Below are positions 27,405-37,467 of a stretch of 64,000 bases of DNA, piece by piece; within the stretch, counting starts at the first letter, position 1; every line of letters starts with the position of its first letter. The position numbers and the translations under genes were made by a program. Below the pieces are notes generated by a model. The model was not told the origin of the DNA. It ran no database searches and saw only the letters and a list, made by a program, of their open reading frames with translations. This DNA is from Bacteroidota bacterium (lineage in GTDB: Bacteria; Bacteroidota; Bacteroidia; UBA7662; CANHCV01): the NCBI GenBank assembly GCA_947501265.1, contig CANMVY010000012.1, forward strand, positions 1 to 64,000. The letters run 5' to 3'.

Positions 27405-27620
27405 TTATGGTTCAATGCCTCGTTGGATGAGGTATTTTTGAAATTCGGCTTTCAGCACATACCAAGGTTTGTCGTTGTAGTAAATTCCGCCGTACAACAA
27501 AATGGGAGGAGTGCTCATGTTCCATTTGATGTACCCGGTATTGAAGTTCACTTCGTGGGTGGGTCCTCCAAATTGTTGTTCTTCCCATTGTTTCATGGTG
27601 AGGGGTTTAAATTCGCTCAT
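27405..27620 (-). CDS. Small hypothetical protein (71 aa)
   Basis: A 71-residue protein MSEFKPLTMKQWEEQQFGG ... without signal peptide or membrane segment. It has no recognised domain. The support is its position: same strand, 14 bp from the lipoprotein gene, start ATG at 27620 with an open frame of sensible composition. A non-coding leader for the lipoprotein gene remains possible. Confidence 0.5.
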   Translation of the reverse strand: MSEFKPLTMKQWEEQQFGGPTHEVNFNTGYIKWNMSTPPILLYGGIYYNDKPWYVLKAEFQKYLIQRGIEP

Positions 27621-27679
27621 GCTCGTTGTTTTAAGGTGATGTCCGAAAGTTGAAAAAGAAAAAACGATTTTGAAACTGC

Positions 27680-27717
27680 GATTTTAGCAGTCAAGAAAAT
27701 TGGACACTGCTAAAATC
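27680..27717. repeat. 12-bp perfect inverted repeat
   Basis: The arms GATTTTAGCAGT (27680-27691) and ACTGCTAAAATC (27706-27717) are exact reverse complements around a 14-nt loop. It lies between the 27725-27913 gene and the 71-residue gene, 7 bp past the former's stop. There is no immediate T-run, so it may be an attenuator, an mRNA-stabilising hairpin or an operator. Confidence 0.6.
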
Positions 27718-27724
27718 AAGTACT

Positions 27725-27913
27725 CTATTCTGTTTTTCTTCTTTTTTGGGACAAATACCGCATTTTTTCGAACATGACTTTTTCGCAAATTTTTTGACGG
27801 GTAGACTGAATTTTTTCTCGAACGATTTGGCTTGGGTTGGGAGGAGGGCTGAAGTACGATTCAGCCCTTTGCTCCTTGGCCCAAACCTCCTGGATAATGT
27901 GATTCTTTTTCAT
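27725..27913 (-). CDS. Small basic hypothetical protein (62 aa)
   Basis: Starting at the ATG 27913 the product is MKKNHIIQEVWAKEQRAE ... YLSQKRRKTE, rich in Lys, Arg and Glu with one proline-rich turn (SPPPNPSQ). No family is recognised. Upstream extension to 27976 is possible but less likely. It is the most upstream frame of the minus-strand group leading to the large hydrolase, separated from the next gene by the inverted repeat at 27680-27717. Confidence 0.45.
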   Translation of the reverse strand: MKKNHIIQEVWAKEQRAESYFSPPPNPSQIVREKIQSTRQKICEKVMFEKMRYLSQKRRKTE

Positions 27914-28296
27914 GGTTGTTCTTTTTACAGGAGGAATTTCTTTGGTTCGCGGTGATGTTGGTTTTTTGTATTTCAAAATTGGGGTAAGAGAAACAAAGAA
28001 AAAACGGCGTTTATCAAGAAAAACAAAAAGGAGCGTATGCGGAAATCAAGGTTTTTCAAGGATAACCTTTCTGCCAAGGGGCGATTTCCGCCGTATTTCG
28101 GAACATCTGGGAAGGCCATACTGCTATATTCAAGAATCTTCTATACAAAAATGCCCAACCTTGGGAGGGTTGGGCAAAGCAAAACGGGTAGATTAAATTT
28201 TTCTTTTTAAGGAGTGGGTTGGGAAATCCGGCGGCGACGAGGCAACCAACCGGATTTCCAAAGAGCCACAATCATGAGTGAAGTAATCACGAGAAA
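27914..28296. other. 383-bp intergenic region with two hairpins
   Basis: No gene is seen. GCCCAACC-TTGGGAG-GGTTGGGC (28153-28175) is followed, on the minus strand, by ATTTTTG and can terminate the large PKD gene. Closer to that gene, GGAAATCCGG (28222-28231) pairs with CCGGATTTCC (28250-28259) around an 18-nt loop. This second hairpin has no T-run and could protect the 3' end of the long transcript. Confidence 0.6.
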
Positions 28297-31200
28297 TTAT
28301 TTGGTAATTCCACGGATCAATGCAAGCGCACCGGATTTGAAAATGGGTTCACCGTTGCTGGCGGTTGCGCGCACCTTGACAACATAGCTGCCTTCAGGGG
28401 CGTCTCCACCGTTAAACGTGCCGTCCCAACCTTCGTTGATGTTGTTGGTACGGAAAACCAATTCTCCCCAGCGGTTGTACACCTCCAATTCCATTTCGGT
28501 CATGTGCATTCCCACCACTTTGAATACGTCGTTCACGTAGTCGCCGTTAGGAGAGAAAGCGGTAGGGATAAAGATGGTCGGTTTCAAAGCGCTCTTCACG
28601 TTGTTCGACGTGCTGAACATTTCGTTACCGTTCATTTCAATTGAGCGAACGCGGTATTCATACGCATTCAAGTTTAAGTTCGATGGATCTTCGTTGTAAG
28701 AAGTTCCACGGGTTGCAGCAATGCTGTCGAACTTTTGGGTAGATGGGTTCCAACGTTCAACCACGTAGGTTTTCACGCCGTTCTTCCAAGTTTGAGTAGC
28801 AGTCCAGTTCAAAGAAACTTGGAAGTCGTTGATTTCCATTTTCAAATGGATAGAATTCGCTTCGTTGCTGGTTTTACTGATGTTTCCGCAGTTGTCAACC
28901 ACACGAACTTGGTAGCTGTAAGAGCGAACACTAGCATCAGCGGTTTGATCTACGAAAGTAGAATCGGTAGCGCGAATTTCAGCAATTCTCAAGAAATCTC
29001 CAGAGATAACATCCTTGCGAAGGATTTGGTACGTAGCCGCATTCTCGATGGGCGCATGCTTCCAAATCAAAGCTACTTTGTTATTGTCGGTTACGGTTGC
29101 GTTCATCAACTCCATGTTGCCAGCGTAATTGAATACAGCAGCGCGTGAAGTTCCCCAGTTGGAGGTTGAAACTACGCCATTCTGTGCGATCGCTTCTACC
29201 ATGTAAGTGTAGTTTTCGGTGCACAAACCTTTGTCGGTGTAGCTGGTATCGTCGCCAGAAAGTGTAGCTACCAAAGTGAAGTTGTTCGAAGTCAATTCTT
29301 TGCGGTACACTTTGTAGTTCGCTACGGTGTTTCCGCGGGTATTGGCCAAGAAACCTACGTATTTGGTCCATTTCAAATCTACTCCTACCTTGCGAACATC
29401 TGCCGAAGGTGCTGCATTTACGAATACGTTGGTGTGAGCAAAGGCCAAATCCATGTTGCTTTCGCGGTTACAGATGTTCTTTTGAACCACCAAGTAGGTG
29501 TAAGGAGTTTGGTTAACTCGAGCAGAAACATCGGTGAAGGCAGAATCGTTGCGGTTGGTAGAAGCATGAACCAAGGTGAACGTAGAACCAGCAGGAGTTT
29601 CGTCTTTGCGGAACACTTTGTATTGAACGAAAGCGCTATCGGTAGAAGGTTTCCAGTTCAAATCAATCACGCGGTTGTTGTTTACGGTAGCAACTTTTGG
29701 CAAGATGTTCGATGGACGAGTAGAATCAAGTACGTTGATGTAACGTGGGAAGGAAACGCTGTCGGTACATCCGAAGATATCGGTTACTTTCAAGCTCACA
29801 TCGTAACGGCCTGCCGTTGCGTAGTTCTTAACCGGATTACGGGTGGCCGTGGTGGTGTTGTCGCCGAAGCTCCAAGCGTAAGCCACGATGGGTCCGTTCG
29901 GGCTGCTTGCGCGCTCGGTAAAGGTCACCGAAGTTGGCATACAAATCTGGGTGCTGCTGGCAGCAAAGGTTGCTGTTGGACGTTGGTTGATGCGGATGTT
30001 CAACGTTTGAACCGCCGTGTCTTGGCAACCGTAACTGTTCCAAACGGTAAGAGTAACGGTGTAAGAACCAGAAGTCGTGTAACCGTGAGCAGGATTGCGA
30101 AGGCTGGAAGAAGTTCCATCGCCGAAATTCCAGTTCCAACGAGTAGCGCCGGTAGAGTTATCGACAAATTGGATGGTTGATCCGGCGCAAACGGTGCGGT
30201 TGTTGGTTCCGAAAGATGCCGTAGGCATTCCGGTAACAACCACCGCTTGAGGTGACGTCATGCTTGCAGAACAACCCAAAGAATCGGTAACAATCAAGAT
30301 CGGATTGAAGCTTCCAGCACGGGTATATACGTGTGAGGCGTTGTTGGTGCGAACCAAAGAACCATCACGGAAATCCCAAAGCGCAGTACGGTAATTCAAA
30401 GAGGTGTTGTTGAAGTTTACGGTAGCAGGAGCGCAGGTTTGTGTTTGAGTCAGGTTGAAGGAAGGTGTTGGTCCAACAACGCGAACCATGCTGTCCATCT
30501 TCAAGGTATCGGAACAACCAAGTGCATTGATTACCACCAAACTTACATTGAAGAATCCGTTCTTGTTGTAGGTGTGAGTCGGATTAGCTAAGGTAGAAGA
30601 AGAGCTGTCGCCAAAGTTCCAACGGAAAGTTGTAGCGGCAGGCGTTGTATTTTGGAAGGTCACCAAGGCCGGAGCGCAGAATCCAGTGATGCCTGCATTC
30701 GCAACAGAAGCTTGAAGCTTAACCACACGAATGGTGTTGGTTTTGATGATGCTATCGGAACAACCAGAAGCTGTTGTTACTACCAATTTTACGGTGTAGG
30801 TGCCAGCTGCTGCATACGTGTGGGAAGGATTAGATGCGGTAGAAGTATTTCCATCACCGAAACTCCAGAAAGAACGAAGGTTGGTACCTGCAGCGCGATT
30901 GGTGAATCGAACCGATGCACCCAAACAAACTTCAGTTGGATTTTCAAACTGAGCAGTTGGGTTGGTGGTGGTGATGTAGTTGTTTTTTGCAACGGTACTC
31001 ACACATCCATCGGTATCGGTAACCGAAAGGCGAATGGAGTAATTTCTTTTCTGAGTGAAGTTATGTGTAGGATTTGCAATGGAGGCAGAAGTGCTATCGC
31101 CAAAGTTCCAGTTGTAGGCTACAACAGCAGCAGCAGGTGCAATGGAATTGAATTGAGCAACAAACGGAGCACATCCGGCTGTAGGAGTTGCTGAAAAATC

Positions 31201-33558
31201 TGGCTCCAATCCTTTCACCCAAATTTGGTTAAGAACCTGGAAGGAATCTACACATCCAATCGAATCGGTCATCACCACTTTCACGGTGTACTTACCTGGT
31301 CGGGCAAAACGGTGGCTCGTACCGGTAGTGGTGGTGGATCCAAATTGGTATGTGTAGGTTCCAGGCGTGGAAGTGTTGCTGATGCGTCCTGTGAAAGGAG
31401 CACATCCAACCGAATCGGTCGCAACAAATCCGGGTTTAGGATCTGCAATTTTGATGTAATTTCTTTTTACTAAGGTGTCGGTACAGCCCTCTGCAGATGT
31501 TGCAATCAAAGTAACATCGAAAGAACCATAACTGTTGTACGTGTGCGAGGTATGAAATGAAGTGGCCGTATTGTTGGCAGAAGCTGGTTCTCCAAAAATC
31601 CATCGGAAGGAAACTCCTTTTTGAGTAGCATTGGTGAATTGAACCGTGTGAGGCAAGCTGCAACCAATGGTTTGAGCCGTAGAAAATACCGCTTTAGGAG
31701 GGAAAATGGTTACGTTGGAATCGTTCATTAAAGTATCTGAACATCCAAAATCACGAACAATTAAGGTGGTTTTGAACATTCCTGGAGTAGCATAGGCTAC
31801 CGGACGTGGATTTTTTAGAATGGAAGTAACACCGTTACCGAAGTTCCACATCCAAGAGGTAATGGATCCTGTAGATTGATCTTGAAACAAGCGAACGATG
31901 GTTTTACAACCGGACGTATCGGGCTGGGTAAACATGGCCGTTGGGCGATTACCTGCTTTGATGCGTGCCTCTTGAATAAGGGTATCGGTACAACCGGAAG
32001 CGGTACGAACCACCAAGCGAACGGTAAACTGACCACGAGTACCGAAAACAACCGAAGGATTGGTTAAGGTAGAAGTGATTCCGTTTCCGAAATCCCAAAA
32101 ACGTGCAACAATTGAATCGTTAGAAGAAGTGGTAGAAGCATCGGTAAACTGAACCGCGAAAGGAGCACATCCGGAATCAACCGAAGTGGTGTAGTTGGCA
32201 TGGGTTTCGTGAGAAAGTACAACTGGATAAACAGAATCGGAAAAACAAGCACCTTGGATGGAGCGAACTTTCAATTGGTAATTTCCTGAACCCGTAGCAA
32301 TTGTATTGAAAGCGTTGGAAACCGTGCTATCTACGGCCTGTCCGTTTCCGTTCAACAACCACATCTTAACAGAGGTAGCGTTGGTTAAAGCAGCGTTTGC
32401 CGTAATGGAATATGGAGCTACACAAGCAGAAGATTGAATCGTAACGGTTGAAGTAGGAGCTGAAACAACGATGTTGTTGTTGGAACGCAATACGTTGGTA
32501 CAACCCATTCCATCGGTTACAGAAACGGTAAAACCGAAAGAACCGTTCGTATTAAATGGCTGTTGAATGGAAATTCCATTGGCGGTTGTTCCGTTGCTGA
32601 AATTCCACGTTGCAGTTCCGCCAACCTGAGTTGTTCCCAAAGATACAGGAACACCAGCACACGTTGAGGAAGCATAGGTACTCAAACGAGGCTGAGTAGC
32701 ACGAACCACAATGCGGTTGGTTTTCTGAATGGTGTCATTACATCCGTTTGAAGCCGTAACGATCAAACGAGTGGTGTAATTACCTGTAGATGGGTAAACC
32801 ACCGAAGGATTCGCAGAAGTAGAAGCTGGAATACCTGCTCCAAAGCTCCACTGATATCCAACGATGTTTCCGCGCTGGGTAGAAGAAGAAAGCGTGGTGC
32901 TTAAACCCGTGCTGCAGAACACGCTATCTTGAAGCGCGAACGTTGCACTGGGCTTCTCCAAGAAATTCACTTGAATGGTTTGAACCGATGCAGCATAGCA
33001 GCTATCGATTGTGAACGCGTGAAGCGTAATGGTGTAAGATCCTGCACGAGTGTAGTTGTGCGTTGGATTCAATGAAGTAGAAGTGCTTCCATCTCCAAAG
33101 TCCCACAAGCGGCGAACCACATTCGATGAACTTGCATCTAAAAAACGAACAGGCGCTTCTACCATGCACTGATTGGCAGGTAGAATCGCGTTAAAGGCTG
33201 GAACAGGTTGAGCGTTCACTCGGATGTAATTGGTTTTTGAAACCGTTTGCACCAAGCCGTTCCCCAACGTTACCGTAAGCGTTACCGAATACGTGCCACT
33301 TTGGTTGTACACCTTACCTGGGTTTGGTGAAGTAGATGTGGTTCCGTCGCCGAAACTCCACACCAAACCTTGAACCCCATTAAAGGTATGCGTGAACCGC
33401 GTTACCACTGGCGCGCAGCCATTGGTTACCTGTGCCGAGAAATCGCTGGCCATCGCCAACATTCCTACGAAGAGAAAGAGCGAAAGAAAGATCGATTTCG
33501 CTTTGCGTACTTGAAAGCTTCCCAAGCCTCCATTAACATTGTTGTTTGTTTTGAACAT
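28297..33558 (-). CDS. Giant PKD-repeat surface protein with T9SS type B (CHU_C) domain
   Basis: A 1753-residue secreted protein: signal region near residues 20-42, then about 15 PKD-like domains (residues of about 45-1280) each marked by WxFGDG-type cores such as LVWSFGDGTTSTSPNP, followed by YxxxGxYxVxLxV. Some copies are worn (WNFSNGTTANG, WLLNGNG). About four fibronectin-III-like domains follow (cores IDLNWKPSTDS, VDLKWTKYVG, VALIWKHAPIE, VSLNWTATQ). The C-terminus IFIPTAFSPNGDYVNDVF ... VYNRWGELVF ... WDGTFNG ... GSYVVKV is the gliding motility-associated type B sorting domain. It probably acts as an adhesin or surface-layer filament. No porP-like gene is next to it. Confidence 0.92.
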   Translation of the reverse strand: MFKTNNNVNGGLGSFQVRKAKSIFLSLFLFVGMLAMASDFSAQVTNGCAPVVTRFTHTFNGVQGLVWSFGDGTTSTSPNPGKVYNQSGTYSVTLTVTLGNGLVQTVSKTNYIRVNAQPVPAFNAILPANQCMVEAPVRFLDASSSNVVRRLWDFGDGSTSTSLNPTHNYTRAGSYTITLHAFTIDSCYAASVQTIQVNFLEKPSATFALQDSVFCSTGLSTTLSSSTQRGNIVGYQWSFGAGIPASTSANPSVVYPSTGNYTTRLIVTASNGCNDTIQKTNRIVVRATQPRLSTYASSTCAGVPVSLGTTQVGGTATWNFSNGTTANGISIQQPFNTNGSFGFTVSVTDGMGCTNVLRSNNNIVVSAPTSTVTIQSSACVAPYSITANAALTNATSVKMWLLNGNGQAVDSTVSNAFNTIATGSGNYQLKVRSIQGACFSDSVYPVVLSHETHANYTTSVDSGCAPFAVQFTDASTTSSNDSIVARFWDFGNGITSTLTNPSVVFGTRGQFTVRLVVRTASGCTDTLIQEARIKAGNRPTAMFTQPDTSGCKTIVRLFQDQSTGSITSWMWNFGNGVTSILKNPRPVAYATPGMFKTTLIVRDFGCSDTLMNDSNVTIFPPKAVFSTAQTIGCSLPHTVQFTNATQKGVSFRWIFGEPASANNTATSFHTSHTYNSYGSFDVTLIATSAEGCTDTLVKRNYIKIADPKPGFVATDSVGCAPFTGRISNTSTPGTYTYQFGSTTTTGTSHRFARPGKYTVKVVMTDSIGCVDSFQVLNQIWVKGLEPDFSATPTAGCAPFVAQFNSIAPAAAVVAYNWNFGDSTSASIANPTHNFTQKRNYSIRLSVTDTDGCVSTVAKNNYITTTNPTAQFENPTEVCLGASVRFTNRAAGTNLRSFWSFGDGNTSTASNPSHTYAAAGTYTVKLVVTTASGCSDSIIKTNTIRVVKLQASVANAGITGFCAPALVTFQNTTPAATTFRWNFGDSSSSTLANPTHTYNKNGFFNVSLVVINALGCSDTLKMDSMVRVVGPTPSFNLTQTQTCAPATVNFNNTSLNYRTALWDFRDGSLVRTNNASHVYTRAGSFNPILIVTDSLGCSASMTSPQAVVVTGMPTASFGTNNRTVCAGSTIQFVDNSTGATRWNWNFGDGTSSSLRNPAHGYTTSGSYTVTLTVWNSYGCQDTAVQTLNIRINQRPTATFAASSTQICMPTSVTFTERASSPNGPIVAYAWSFGDNTTTATRNPVKNYATAGRYDVSLKVTDIFGCTDSVSFPRYINVLDSTRPSNILPKVATVNNNRVIDLNWKPSTDSAFVQYKVFRKDETPAGSTFTLVHASTNRNDSAFTDVSARVNQTPYTYLVVQKNICNRESNMDLAFAHTNVFVNAAPSADVRKVGVDLKWTKYVGFLANTRGNTVANYKVYRKELTSNNFTLVATLSGDDTSYTDKGLCTENYTYMVEAIAQNGVVSTSNWGTSRAAVFNYAGNMELMNATVTDNNKVALIWKHAPIENAATYQILRKDVISGDFLRIAEIRATDSTFVDQTADASVRSYSYQVRVVDNCGNISKTSNEANSIHLKMEINDFQVSLNWTATQTWKNGVKTYVVERWNPSTQKFDSIAATRGTSYNEDPSNLNLNAYEYRVRSIEMNGNEMFSTSNNVKSALKPTIFIPTAFSPNGDYVNDVFKVVGMHMTEMELEVYNRWGELVFRTNNINEGWDGTFNGGDAPEGSYVVKVRATASNGEPIFKSGALALIRGITK

Positions 33559-33909
33559 TTGTCCACCGTTTTGCTATTCCCAAGATGAAGCAGTAAAAGT
33601 TTCCAAAAATGTTATTATCGGAATTTTCAAAACAGATGTACCTATTGAATTAATTTTTCACTTTTATTTTTTTCAATCGTTTCCAAAACGACTTAAATAG
33701 CATTTTTATTTTTTCAAACCCCGTGTGACCATTTCTTTTTTTGAAAACTTTTTGTTTTTTTAAAAATCAAATTCACCCAAAGTGTCATTTGCCCCGAATC
33801 GTGCAATTTGCATCAAATTAGTTTTTTACATAATAACAAGCGATTCAAAAATGGCCTTTCAAGAGCCCTGAAAAATGATTACTTTTGCATCAATAAAAAA
33901 CCAAGCAAT
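33559..33909. promoter_or_regulatory. 351-bp divergent intergenic region; aconitase promoter at 33857-33887
   Basis: The AT-rich gap separates the PKD gene from the aconitase gene. A candidate promoter for the latter is TTTC (33857-33860), 19 bp, then TACTTTTG (33880-33887), close to the Bacteroidota TTTG-N19-TAnnTTTG consensus, giving a leader of roughly 20 nt. For the PKD gene no convincing box was found. The open frame from 33808 into the aconitase gene lies over this promoter, so the ATG at 33910 is preferred. Confidence 0.6.
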
Positions 33910-36174
33910 ATGGTATTCGACTTATCGATGATTCAATCCGTTTATGCCGCCATGCCGGATCGGATTGCTGCCGCCCGCAAAACCGTAGGCCGGCCATTAA
34001 CCTTAACAGAAAAAATTCTTTTCGCGCACTTGCACCAAGACCAAGCCTTGGCCGCTTTCGAGCGCGGAAATTCTTACGTGGACTTCGCGCCCGATCGCGT
34101 AGCCATGCAAGATGCTACAGCTCAAATGGCCTTGTTGCAGTTCATGCAAGCAGGTCGCCCTCAGGTAGCCGTTCCTTCTACCGTTCACTGCGATCACTTG
34201 ATTACCGCCAAAGTAGGCTCCAACCAAGATTTGAACATCGCGGTAGAATCCAATAAAGAAGTGTACGATTTCCTTTCTTCCGTATCCAACAAATACGGAA
34301 TCGGATTCTGGAAACCCGGAGCTGGAATCATTCACCAAGTTGTTTTAGAAAATTACGCCTTCCCAGGCGGAATGATGATCGGAACCGACTCCCACACCGT
34401 TAACGCGGGTGGATTGGGAATGATCGCCATCGGTGTGGGTGGAGCAGATGCCTGCGACGTCATGGCCGGACTTCCTTGGGAACTGAAATTCCCCAAGTTG
34501 ATCGGCGTAAAATTGACCGGTAAACTTTCCGGTTGGGCTTCTGCCAAAGATGTGATTTTGAAAGTAGCCGGTTTACTAACGGTTAAAGGTGGAACCGGAT
34601 GCATCGTTGAATATTTTGGTGAAGGCGCAACATCGTTGAGCTGTACCGGAAAAGGAACCATCTGTAACATGGGCGCTGAAATTGGTGCTACCACTTCTAC
34701 TTTTGGTTACGACGATTCCATGGAGCGTTACTTGCGTTCCACCGGTCGTGCAGACGTTGCCGAATTGGCCAACGGAATTCGTGAGCATTTGAATGCCGAT
34801 GCTGAAGTGTACGCCAATCCAGAAAACTACTTCGATCAATTGATCGAAATTAACCTTTCCGAGCTAGAGCCTCACTTGAACGGTCCGTTCACCCCAGATT
34901 TGGCCACGCCCATTTCGAAGATGAAGGAATTGGCAGAAACCAACGGTTGGCCAACGAAAGTAGAGGTAGGATTGATCGGTTCTTGTACCAACTCTTCCTA
35001 CGAAGACATTGCTCGTGCTGCATCTTTGGCGAAACAAGCTGCTGACAAAGGCCTAAAACCCAAGGCAGAATTTACCATCACTCCTGGATCTGAATTGGTG
35101 CGTTACACCATCGAGCGCGACGGATTTTTGGATATTTTCGATAACATTGGCGCGAAGGTGTTTGCGAACGCCTGCGGACCTTGCATCGGAATGTGGGATC
35201 GCATGGGTGCCGAGAAGCAAGAGAAAAATACCATAGTTCACTCGTTCAACCGAAATTTCGCGAAGCGCGCCGACGGTAACCCCAACACCTTTGCTTTCGT
35301 AGCATCACCAGAATTGGTAACGGCTTTGGCCATTGCAGGAAAATTGGATTTCAATCCGTTGACCGACTCTTTGATGAACGAAAAAGGAGAAATGGTGATG
35401 TTGGATGCTCCATCTGGAGATGAACTTCCAACCCGTGGATTCGATGTTGAAGATGCTGGCTACCAAGCCCCTGCTGAAGATGGTTCTTCGGTGGATGTGA
35501 AGGTTTCTCCCACTTCCGACCGTTTGCAGTTGCTCGATCCATTTGCAGCATGGGAAGGAAGCGATGTAAAGGGATTAAAACTTTTAATCAAAGTAAAAGG
35601 AAAGTGTACCACCGACCACATCTCCATGGCGGGTCCATGGTTGAAGTACCGCGGACACTTGGATAACATCTCCAACAACATGTTGATTGGTGCGGTGAAT
35701 ATTTTCAACGAAAAAACCGATAACGTTAAAAACCAATTGACCGGTGAATACGGACCCGTTCCTGCCACCCAACGCGCCTACAAGGCCGCTGGCCTAGGTT
35801 CTTTGGTGGTGGGCGACGAAAACTACGGTGAAGGATCTAGCCGCGAACACGCTGCCATGGAACCACGTCACCTCGGCGTTCGTGCTGTATTGGTAAAAAG
35901 CTTTGCTCGTATTCACGAAACCAACTTGAAAAAACAAGGCATGTTGGCCCTTACGTTTGCAGATAAGGCCGATTACGATAAAATCCAAGAAAACGACACC
36001 ATCGATATCGTTGGATTAACCAGTTTCGCTCCTGGTAAAGCTTTGGAATTGCATTTGCACCATGCCGACGGATCGAAAGATGTCATCATTGCAAATCACA
36101 GCTACAACGACCAACAAATTGGTTGGTTCAAAGCCGGTGGTGCATTGAACATCATTCGCAGCCAGGTGAAGTAA
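33910..36174 (+). CDS. Aconitate hydratase (mitochondrial-type)
   Basis: A 754-residue TCA-cycle enzyme converting citrate to isocitrate through cis-aconitate. The three 4Fe-4S cysteines are visible: Cys359 in [10 protein letters not shown], and Cys422 and Cys425 in ACGPCIGMW. Substrate-binding [19 protein letters not shown] and the C-terminal swivel domain [19 protein letters not shown] are intact. The sequence type ([17 protein letters not shown] start, [14 protein letters not shown]) is that of the mitochondrial aconitase group common in Bacteroidota, so acnA/acnB naming is avoided. It is monocistronic between its own promoter and a strong terminator. Confidence 0.96.
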   Translation: MVFDLSMIQSVYAAMPDRIAAARKTVGRPLTLTEKILFAHLHQDQALAAFERGNSYVDFAPDRVAMQDATAQMALLQFMQAGRPQVAVPSTVHCDHLITAKVGSNQDLNIAVESNKEVYDFLSSVSNKYGIGFWKPGAGIIHQVVLENYAFPGGMMIGTDSHTVNAGGLGMIAIGVGGADACDVMAGLPWELKFPKLIGVKLTGKLSGWASAKDVILKVAGLLTVKGGTGCIVEYFGEGATSLSCTGKGTICNMGAEIGATTSTFGYDDSMERYLRSTGRADVAELANGIREHLNADAEVYANPENYFDQLIEINLSELEPHLNGPFTPDLATPISKMKELAETNGWPTKVEVGLIGSCTNSSYEDIARAASLAKQAADKGLKPKAEFTITPGSELVRYTIERDGFLDIFDNIGAKVFANACGPCIGMWDRMGAEKQEKNTIVHSFNRNFAKRADGNPNTFAFVASPELVTALAIAGKLDFNPLTDSLMNEKGEMVMLDAPSGDELPTRGFDVEDAGYQAPAEDGSSVDVKVSPTSDRLQLLDPFAAWEGSDVKGLKLLIKVKGKCTTDHISMAGPWLKYRGHLDNISNNMLIGAVNIFNEKTDNVKNQLTGEYGPVPATQRAYKAAGLGSLVVGDENYGEGSSREHAAMEPRHLGVRAVLVKSFARIHETNLKKQGMLALTFADKADYDKIQENDTIDIVGLTSFAPGKALELHLHHADGSKDVIIANHSYNDQQIGWFKAGGALNIIRSQVK

Positions 36175-36191
36175 AATCACCTCAACTTCAT

Positions 36192-36223
36192 AAAAAAAGG
36201 AGGCCGATTGGCCTCCTTTTTTT
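36192..36223. terminator. Bidirectional terminator between aconitase and cinA
   Basis: AGGAGGCC-GATT-GGCCTCCT is flanked by seven A's and seven T's, giving a 14-bp stem when A-T pairs are counted and U-tracts on both strands. It ends the aconitase and the cinA transcripts. The cinA stop codon (36222-36224) lies inside its T-run. Confidence 0.93.
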
Positions 36224-37466
36224 ATGCGATTCCTTGGAGCATTTTCCAAAGGAGATAAAGGGCGTGCATGGCACTTCGTTCAATGTTGAGTGCTCGAACG
36301 TTTCCGTAACTACCCCGATGGGTGACTACCCCGTTCGGACCAGCAACCGCCATCCAAACGTTACCAACGGGTTTGTCGGGAGTACCACCGTCGGGGCCGG
36401 CAATGCCGCTGATGGCGATGGAATACGCCACGCCCATTTCTTGCTGCGTGCCGAGGGCCATTTCCTTCACCACTTCTTCACTAACTGCCCCGTATTGCAT
36501 CAAGGTTTCGGTTTTCACACCGATGAACTTCGATTTTAGTTCGTAACTGTACACCACAACACTTCCTTCGTAATAGCGGGAACTTCCGGGGACTTCCACA
36601 AACAAGCTGCTGAGAAATCCTCCTGTGCAACTTTCTGCCAATCCAACGCGGGCATTTTCTGTCAGAAGTAAATCGCCGATGACCGAAGTAAGGGTTTGCT
36701 CACCTTCACCAAAAACAACATCTGCCAATCGCTCGCGAATGGCATCGCCGTAGGTTTTCAAATCTTTGGAAAAATCCAGATTTTTCGGGCCTTTGGCGGT
36801 TAATCGCAAACGAACCATTCCGGGACGAGGCAAATACGCCAATTTAAGATGAGTAGGCAATTGGGCTTCCAAATCTTCGATGCGTTGAGAAAGAAGACTT
36901 TCGGGAAGGCCAGCTGTTAATAAAGTACGATGCACCACCTGATCGGTGCGGCCCAAGGAAACCAGTCGGGGAAGAGCTTCTTCCTCCATGATGCATTTCA
37001 TTTCGTAGGGAACTCCCGGCATGGAAATAAAGATGGTTTCATTCCGTTCAAACCACATGCCCGAAGCCGTACCCATGCGATTGGGAAGGACTTCGCAACC
37101 TTCAGGCAAATCGGCCTGGCATTCGTTCAACGACGTCATTTCTCGGCCGCGATTCTTGAACCAAGCATCCAGCTTTTGCAAAATTTGCTCGTTTCTAACC
37201 AGCTTGGTATCGAAATAATCGCACAATACTTTTTTGGTGATATCGTCTTTGGTGGGACCCAAGCCACCGGTGATGAGCACCACCTCGGCACGTTTTTCGG
37301 CTTGGGCAAGTGCTTCAAAAATAGCCGATTCTTTATCGGAAACGGAAGAAATTTGCACCACATCGATGCCAACTTCGTTGAGTTTCTGGCCCATCCAGGC
37401 CGAATTGGTATCTACAATTTGGCCGATGAGAATCTCATCGCCAATAGTCATGATTTCAGCCTTCAT
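36222..37466 (-). CDS. cinA: CinA-like protein (nicotinamide-nucleotide amidase / ADP-ribose pyrophosphatase family)
   Basis: A 414-residue two-domain protein. The N-terminal molybdopterin-binding-like (COG1058) domain has TIGDEILIGQIVDTNSAW and LITGGLGPTKDDIT. The C-terminal PncC-type domain has the deamidase signature ARVGLAESCTGGFLSS, plus SGIAGPDGGTPDKPVGNVW. The protein is expected to hydrolyse nicotinamide mononucleotide to nicotinate mononucleotide in pyridine salvage; its historic name comes from competence/damage induction. It is the last gene of the TonB receptor - DUF4249 - cinA series, starting 1 bp before the DUF4249 stop, which may only reflect gene packing. Confidence 0.95.
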   Translation of the reverse strand: MKAEIMTIGDEILIGQIVDTNSAWMGQKLNEVGIDVVQISSVSDKESAIFEALAQAEKRAEVVLITGGLGPTKDDITKKVLCDYFDTKLVRNEQILQKLDAWFKNRGREMTSLNECQADLPEGCEVLPNRMGTASGMWFERNETIFISMPGVPYEMKCIMEEEALPRLVSLGRTDQVVHRTLLTAGLPESLLSQRIEDLEAQLPTHLKLAYLPRPGMVRLRLTAKGPKNLDFSKDLKTYGDAIRERLADVVFGEGEQTLTSVIGDLLLTENARVGLAESCTGGFLSSLFVEVPGSSRYYEGSVVVYSYELKSKFIGVKTETLMQYGAVSEEVVKEMALGTQQEMGVAYSIAISGIAGPDGGTPDKPVGNVWMAVAGPNGVVTHRGSYGNVRALNIERSAMHALYLLWKMLQGIA

Positions 37467-37467
37467 C

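Noticed and set aside
29434-30180. 248-residue open frame antisense to the PKD-repeat protein
   Set aside because: It mirrors the repetitive PKD coding sequence and has no family features.
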